NCBI RefSeq assembly: GCF_036898095.1
Contig: NC_090728.1
Coordinates: 93,970,404-94,034,403, forward strand
DNA: 64,000 bases
Reading direction: 5' to 3'
DNA from: Palaemon carinicauda
Taxonomy: Eukaryota > Arthropoda > Malacostraca > Decapoda > Palaemonidae
Shown: positions 58,555 to 64,000 of the stretch, piece by piece
Layout: each line of letters begins with the position of its first letter
Position numbering within the stretch: position 1 is the first letter of the stretch
Made by a program: the position numbers and the translations under genes
Notes under the pieces: generated by a model
Database searches by the model: none
The model's input: the letters and a program-made list of their open reading frames with translations, nothing else
What the model was told of the DNA's origin: nothing

Positions 58555-58890
58555 GATATTTTGTTTACCAAAAGGTCTCCATCTCAAGCTTATCCTTCTC
58601 TTAATTTCGGCCTCATGTTCTGGCAAAACACATTGTCTGCCTTAAGTACATATATTCATTAACAATCTTTAGAGGTTCGTCCAAAACTCTTTATTTGTTG
58701 TCTCTGCATTTTCATTGAACATTATCTTACCTTTACTCATATTAATTTTCAGTCCTACATTTCTACTTTCTTTATTCAAATCTATAATCTTTTGCAATTC
58801 TTATGAAACTCAACTATGTCATCTACAAATTAATATTTCCCCAATCTATTTTTTTAAGTCTAACTCCTTTCTGAATCGGAATTTTTTCAC
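58555..58890 (-). mobile_element. RTE-like LINE reverse transcriptase fragment
   Basis: The minus-strand reading gives pieces like LKINMSK, IMFNENAE, EYMYLRQTMCF and EIKRRISLRWRPFGK across frame breaks. These are the region after the YxDD motif typical of RTE-clade RT. The antisense block TGCATTTTCATTGAACATTA also occurs in the 51331-51882 tandem array. Confidence 0.65.
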
Positions 58891-59518
58891 AATCTTTATG
58901 TAGCTCAATTTGCCAGATTTCAAGTAGTTTGCTGCTTGAATGATGTGTTTTAAATAATTGCGTTTTTTTTATTCTAGAAAATACAAAACAATTCTTCAGT
59001 TCTTATTAACAATGGAAGCTAACCCATCATGTGTAATATAGTGTCTAATCATGGTAATAACAAACTAGCCTTTAATGGGTTTATTTATAGAAAGGATAAA
59101 GCGAACAAATAATTCCGTCTATTTTGTAGTCACCCGAGAGTTTGGTCCTTAATAGAGGCTTTAAGAAGGGAGAAGAACCTACAAAGGAGTAAATATTACG
59201 GAGTAATTTCAGAACCCTTACCTAAGACAAGAAAATACGAGAACTTACCAAAAAAAAAAAAAAAAAAAAAATCCAGGAAAGATTTTGAAATTACTATTTA
59301 TGAGACACATACCTTACATTACCATATTCTAATTATTTTTTTATCTTTTTTTAGAATTTTTCGCCTTGAATTTTGTTTTTATTTTAAACATTGTATTTTT
59401 TCCTTTTTGTTCTTAGAAACCTTGTACATAAAAATAAAAAATATTTCTTATCTACTTATCTGAGACATTTTTAATAGAAAAATATAGGATTTGTGATCCA
59501 TTATCCCAAGATTTGTTT
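58891..59518. other. Intron sequence, no feature
   Basis: A+T-rich, with an A-tract at 59251-59270. No gene or repeat supported. Confidence 0.5.
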
Positions 59519-59735
59519 CACGGCGAATGTCAAATTTGACCTCATTCAAATTATCGCTCAAATTGTGTTAAATGTATCAGGTACATGTTCGCTCAGATTG
59601 ACATCGCTCAGTAGGCATCTCTCAAAATGACATGAATTTGAACCAAGGTCTATTTAGACCTTGATTTGGACTTTGCTCGAATTGACTATTCTCAAATTGA
59701 CGTCGCCCAACTTGCCTTCTCTTAAACGACTGGCA
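59519..59735. repeat. Degenerate ~13-15-bp tandem repeat
   Basis: Recurring variants of CGCTCAAATTGACAT (ATCGCTCAAATTG, TTCGCTCAGATTGACATCGC, TCTCAAAATGACATG, TTGCTCGAATTGACTATTCT, CTCAAATTGACGTCGCCC). Spacing is loose, so it is an old minisatellite. Confidence 0.6.
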
Positions 59736-59796
59736 CGCGTGGTTGTCATACTCTTGATTTTTCCAATTGCTGGTTTTATACATACACATTATATAT

Positions 59797-60784
<988 letters not shown>

Positions 60785-60836
60785 GAACTCCAGGATCTAG
60801 CTAAGAAATTTCCAATGCTGAAGGTGATACAATTTG
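60785..60836 (+). CDS. Short-chain dehydrogenase, exon 2
   Basis: Acceptor CTTATTTGTAG/GAACTCC and donor TTTG/GTAAGTTA bound 52 nt that read ELQDLAKKFPMLKVIQF plus one base (phase 1). Joined to exon 1 the text runs EKAT/ELQDLAKKFPMLKVI. That is what C-factor/sniffer-type dehydrogenases have between beta 2 and beta 3 (a Lys/Leu-rich helix, then a hydrophobic strand leading to the conserved Asp). The phase 0 join matches. The next exon, with the NNAG motif and the YxxxK active site, must lie beyond 64000. Not found within the window. Confidence 0.85.
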
Positions 60837-61337
60837 GTAAGTTATTTTTAGTTCCTTTTCCGTATCGACTATGTTATGTATTTATATTCCGGTGTCCACG
60901 TGGATTCTCGTAAAATTGTTCGACTGTTATATTGATACTCCCTGTTACTGCGTCATCACATATATCAGTTTCTCAGTGTTTTTAACTAATGCTTATCAAT
61001 ACTAGACCAGGGTATTTTTTTGGGTAGATTTCTTTGTCTGTTTCTTTATTAGCAATATTACGGGAAAAACTACCCGACCTATTCAATTTTGACCTCATAG
61101 GGTCAAGGCGTCCAGAGGACAAGAATCTCTTTTTTTTTTTTTAATATGAACGACAAATAGTATCAAATATATTCAAACCTAGACCAATTTTTATTTTCCT
61201 TTTTTTTTCTACTCCGTCCACACCGAGAGGTTGGTGAAGAGTATTATTTTTGGTATATATATATATTTTTTTTTATTTGTTACCAACCTTATGGAAACAT
61301 TAGTAGATCGACATACTTGAAATTTTCAGAGATGCAC

Positions 61338-61338
<1 letters not shown>

Positions 61339-61421
<83 letters not shown>
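61339..61421. repeat. (TC)n microsatellite
   Basis: About 80 bp of TC, followed by about 20 bp of T-rich sequence. Confidence 0.95.
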
Positions 61422-61429
<8 letters not shown>

Positions 61430-62870
61430 TTTCTTTTTTTTTGGGGCATCCTGCTTTTCTAACTAGTGGTGCAGCTTGCCTAGAGTTTGTTGTATGTCGC
61501 CCCATATTTACACCTCAGCCTCCCCGGCCAAAGGCCTAAATACTTCCCATCTTTCATTGTTTATTTTTAAGTCTTTTTCATGCATGTTACCTACATCTTC
61601 TTTGTCCATTCTATTTATTGCGTATGATGCTGCACAATTCTTTTCTGAGGGCAGAATGTGCACAAAAAGTGTAATCCTACCAGTGATAGTCTAATCACGA
61701 ATTACTTTTTCCAATTGTTTCTTCCTTCTTTTCTTGGAGAAAGGGTTTTTATAATGCCCGTCACGTATAAGAGATAATAGTCAGTGGATGGAGAAATGAG
61801 TGGTTATGGTTAGGGACAGAATGTAGAGAAGCTAGAACTTTCGATGATACGAGACTGGATTTACTTGCTAGTATTGACAGGATGGAAAGAAAAATATTGG
61901 CAATGTTAATAAAGGATTACATTAGTCTTAGAAATGTATAAGCACCTAAAGAAGATGATAACGAAATGGTAGGGTTTTACCCTTGGCAAGGAATTATAGG
62001 GGCTGGGGTCGACTATCCTATACATAGAATAGCCAGGAATCCAGGATGCCGGTTGCCGACCAAATTGGGAAGGCCCAACAAATCACAGATGGGAAGGGTA
62101 TGAAGGATTAGTAGGACTACCCAAGAATTTATAAGTGGAGAGAACTCGTAAGTCGTCAGCCCCTTATAAAGAAAACATGGATTTTAAATTCTAACGATGA
62201 GATGACAATGGATGATGATGAGGCATTCGCTGTAATTTTTACTGTCTTTTTTTTCTTGTTACTTACATGAAAAGTCAAATCTATCTCTAAACACCTATGA
62301 TCATAATTATGTTATAGTATGCTATTCACTTGCACACGCAATTTCTTTGGCACAAGTAAGTGTTTCAAAGACTAAAACTAATTTATATATCTGTAATAAA
62401 GACTAAATAAAGTTGAAAGGCAAAATTACTCTCGTCTGTAAACAACTGGGGATTATGACAAGATTCGCTGTGTCACTGCCCATTGTCCGAATTCTTTCTT
62501 TTTTACTTTTGAAACCTTCCTCGTCTCATAACTCGCCTCTTAGTCGTGACGGCACGGTTATTTCTCGCGCATGACTGTTGCTGTTTGAAAATGTGGATGT
62601 CCTGTGTTATTGCGTTGTTATGCAATATCATTTTGTTTTTGTAAATTGTTTCCGTTTACTAACACAAAAATACTTTCTGTCTAGATATGCAATTTCACTC
62701 GATGATAAGTATAACAATGTTAATCGTACTGTTTTGATTCCGATTTATATATCATCAGTTAGAGGTTATTGCAGTCCCAAAAATGCGTTGGTGGTTGTTG
62801 CAACCAAAGATGATTTGGTGGTTTTCGCACCGCACTATCAAGTAAACATCGAAATCTCGCATTCCTAACA

Positions 62871-62891
62871 CCCCCCCCCCCCCCCCCCCCC
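62871..62891. repeat. Poly-C tract
   Basis: About 20 consecutive C, unusual in this A+T-rich intron. Confidence 0.9.
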
Positions 62892-63483
62892 GTTCCTTAC
62901 CTAAACTGACCCAGGACATCGTGAATCTTCCACCAAAGTATTTCTGAACGGCCTATTGATATCCATGTTAACGATCTTGAATTGTTGTGGTATAATTGCT
63001 ATTATAGTTTCAGGTGCATTGGGCCTAACACTAAAAACGTAACCCATATCTGAAGAATGTGGTAATTTCTTTTAAAGATTTGACTAGGTTATGTCGTTCA
63101 GATAAGGCTAGCTTTTCGAGGAAACTGATTATCCTTTCTAACGAAATAACATTTGTTAATATAAGGTATTTTCAAAGTCCTTGACATGCAGTGCAGAATT
63201 TTATAGTAGTCTACGAATATATCTACTAGCTTGTATCATTTTTATGGCTCTAAATGTCTCCACCTTTATTATATTTATGTAGCACATGGAAAAAACGAAG
63301 CGATTTTGCCTTAGTATGTTGATACTTGGTGACTATGTATGGCTGTGCAGATCATGTTTACGGCTGCACCTATGTACGATATGGTTTCTATTACCCATCA
63401 CTGAATATTGTTGAATGATTGAATATAGGTATCTGCATAACTTGAATACTGCAAGAACAGTGTAACGATAAGACAGCGAACAG

Positions 63484-63484
<1 letters not shown>

Positions 63485-63534
<50 letters not shown>
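63485..63534. repeat. (AC)n microsatellite
   Basis: About 50 bp of uninterrupted AC dinucleotides. Confidence 0.95.
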
Positions 63535-63537
<3 letters not shown>

Positions 63538-63651
63538 TCGTCCTTTCCTTTTCCCCCTTTTGCGGCACTAAGTTATATCTAGAACTTAAATGATTTATGG
63601 TAAATTCATTTGAAATAAAAGCAAACTCCCATATCTACAAAAATAAGACTA

Positions 63652-63842
63652 TAGTCAATTTTTATTAGCCAGGCAGATTTGCACCGACTCGCAGTGGTGC
63701 CCTTTTAGCTCGGAAAAGTTTCCTGATCGCTGATTGGTTGGACAAGATAATTCTAACCAATCAGCCACCAGGAAACTTTTCCGAGCTAAAAGGGAACCCC
63801 TGCAAGTCGGTGCAAATGTGCCTCATTAAAAGAAATTGACTA
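63652..63842. mobile_element. Foldback MITE, ~190 bp
   Basis: Two long arms (from TAGTCAATTTTTATTAGCCA and its partner ending AAAAGAAATTGACTA) are nearly perfect inverted copies over about 85 bp each. They include TTTTAGCTCGGAAAAGTTTC and CTGATTGGTT/AACCAATCAG, around a short loop at about 63745-63757. TA dinucleotides flank both ends, as for Tc1/mariner-type insertions. No coding capacity. Confidence 0.9.
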
Positions 63843-64000
63843 TAGTTACCAAAGCACGTAAGAAATAATTGCAAATGATCAGGATATGTGACCAGTATAA
63901 GTACCGTTTATCTGAAATTTATCGTTAGAAGACTTCGCAAGCAACCCCCTTCTCTTTGAAGTGAAGTATGAATCAATGTGCCAATTTTCATGCATGAAAA

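Larger units (their letters stand above)
60837..64000 (+). other. Dehydrogenase intron 2 (partial)
   Basis: No further exon was recognised. Contents: (TC)n at 61339-61421 followed by a T-tract, a C-tract at 62871-62891, (AC)n at 63485-63534 and a foldback MITE at 63652-63842. The 96-codon plus frame at 62578-62868 has no recognised domain. Confidence 0.5.

Noticed and set aside
61760..62200. Sequence faintly like a LINE 3' end (GGAAGGCCCAACAAATCACA)
   Set aside because: Only a weak resemblance with frequent stops; not enough for an assignment.
62578..62868. 96-codon plus-strand frame
   Set aside because: Starts in A+T-rich intron, has no domain or splice context, and ends next to a poly-C tract.

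Overview
This is eukaryotic DNA, most likely from a decapod crustacean (shrimp, prawn or crab). The evidence is very long (TA)n, (GA)n and (AC)n microsatellites, several families of DIRS1-like tyrosine-recombinase retrotransposons, and non-LTR elements ending in an (ATT)n block followed by an AGCTACAACCCTAGTTGGAA-type tail. The species cannot be fixed from the sequence. No rRNA, tRNA, CRISPR or bacterial feature was seen.

Host genes are sparse. On the minus strand, three phase-compatible exons (52732-52779, 41815-41920, 991-1024) look like the first coding exons of one gene running leftwards and out of the window. I do not recognise its product. On the plus strand, 53880-54011 and 60785-60836 are the first two coding exons of a short-chain dehydrogenase/reductase of the C-factor/sniffer type, continuing past the right edge. 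The two genes are head to head about 1.1 kb apart, so they probably share a promoter region. Everything else is transposon or intron.

Layout. 1-804: 5' end of a DIRS-A copy. 1200-2960: decayed LINE. 3028-5690: deleted DIRS-A. 6693-9719: a 2.7-kb segment between inverted copies of a possible promoter/first-exon module. 10169-10832: DIRS-A fragment. 10880-11500: ~190-bp tandem repeat. 11869-20566: a complete DIRS1-like element with inverted terminal repeats, internal complementary region and three open ORFs (Gag, RT-RNase H, tyrosine recombinase). 21520-34621: a nested stack in which DIRS-D holds DIRS-B1, which holds a non-autonomous Tigger-like element, whose (TA)n core holds two Tigger-like transposons with open 625-626 aa transposases. 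35080-41739: DIRS-C. 42214-51017: DIRS-A1 carrying a nested DIRS-B2. 51331-53850: tandem repeat, exon 1 of the minus gene and the shared promoter region. 54012-60784: dehydrogenase intron 1, holding LINE fragments, a P-element/THAP9-like transposase pseudogene and microsatellites. 60837-64000: intron 2 with microsatellites and a perfect-type foldback MITE.

How the parts work together: the DIRS families share a recurrent architecture. In DIRS-I, A, B and C an internal complementary region near the 3' end joins copies of the two element termini, a footprint of a circular intermediate. In DIRS-D only the first half remains. Most DIRS copies are broken, but DIRS-I and both Tigger transposases look intact, so recent activity is likely. 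Family labels DIRS-I, A, B, C, D and Tigger-A, B are local names used only here.
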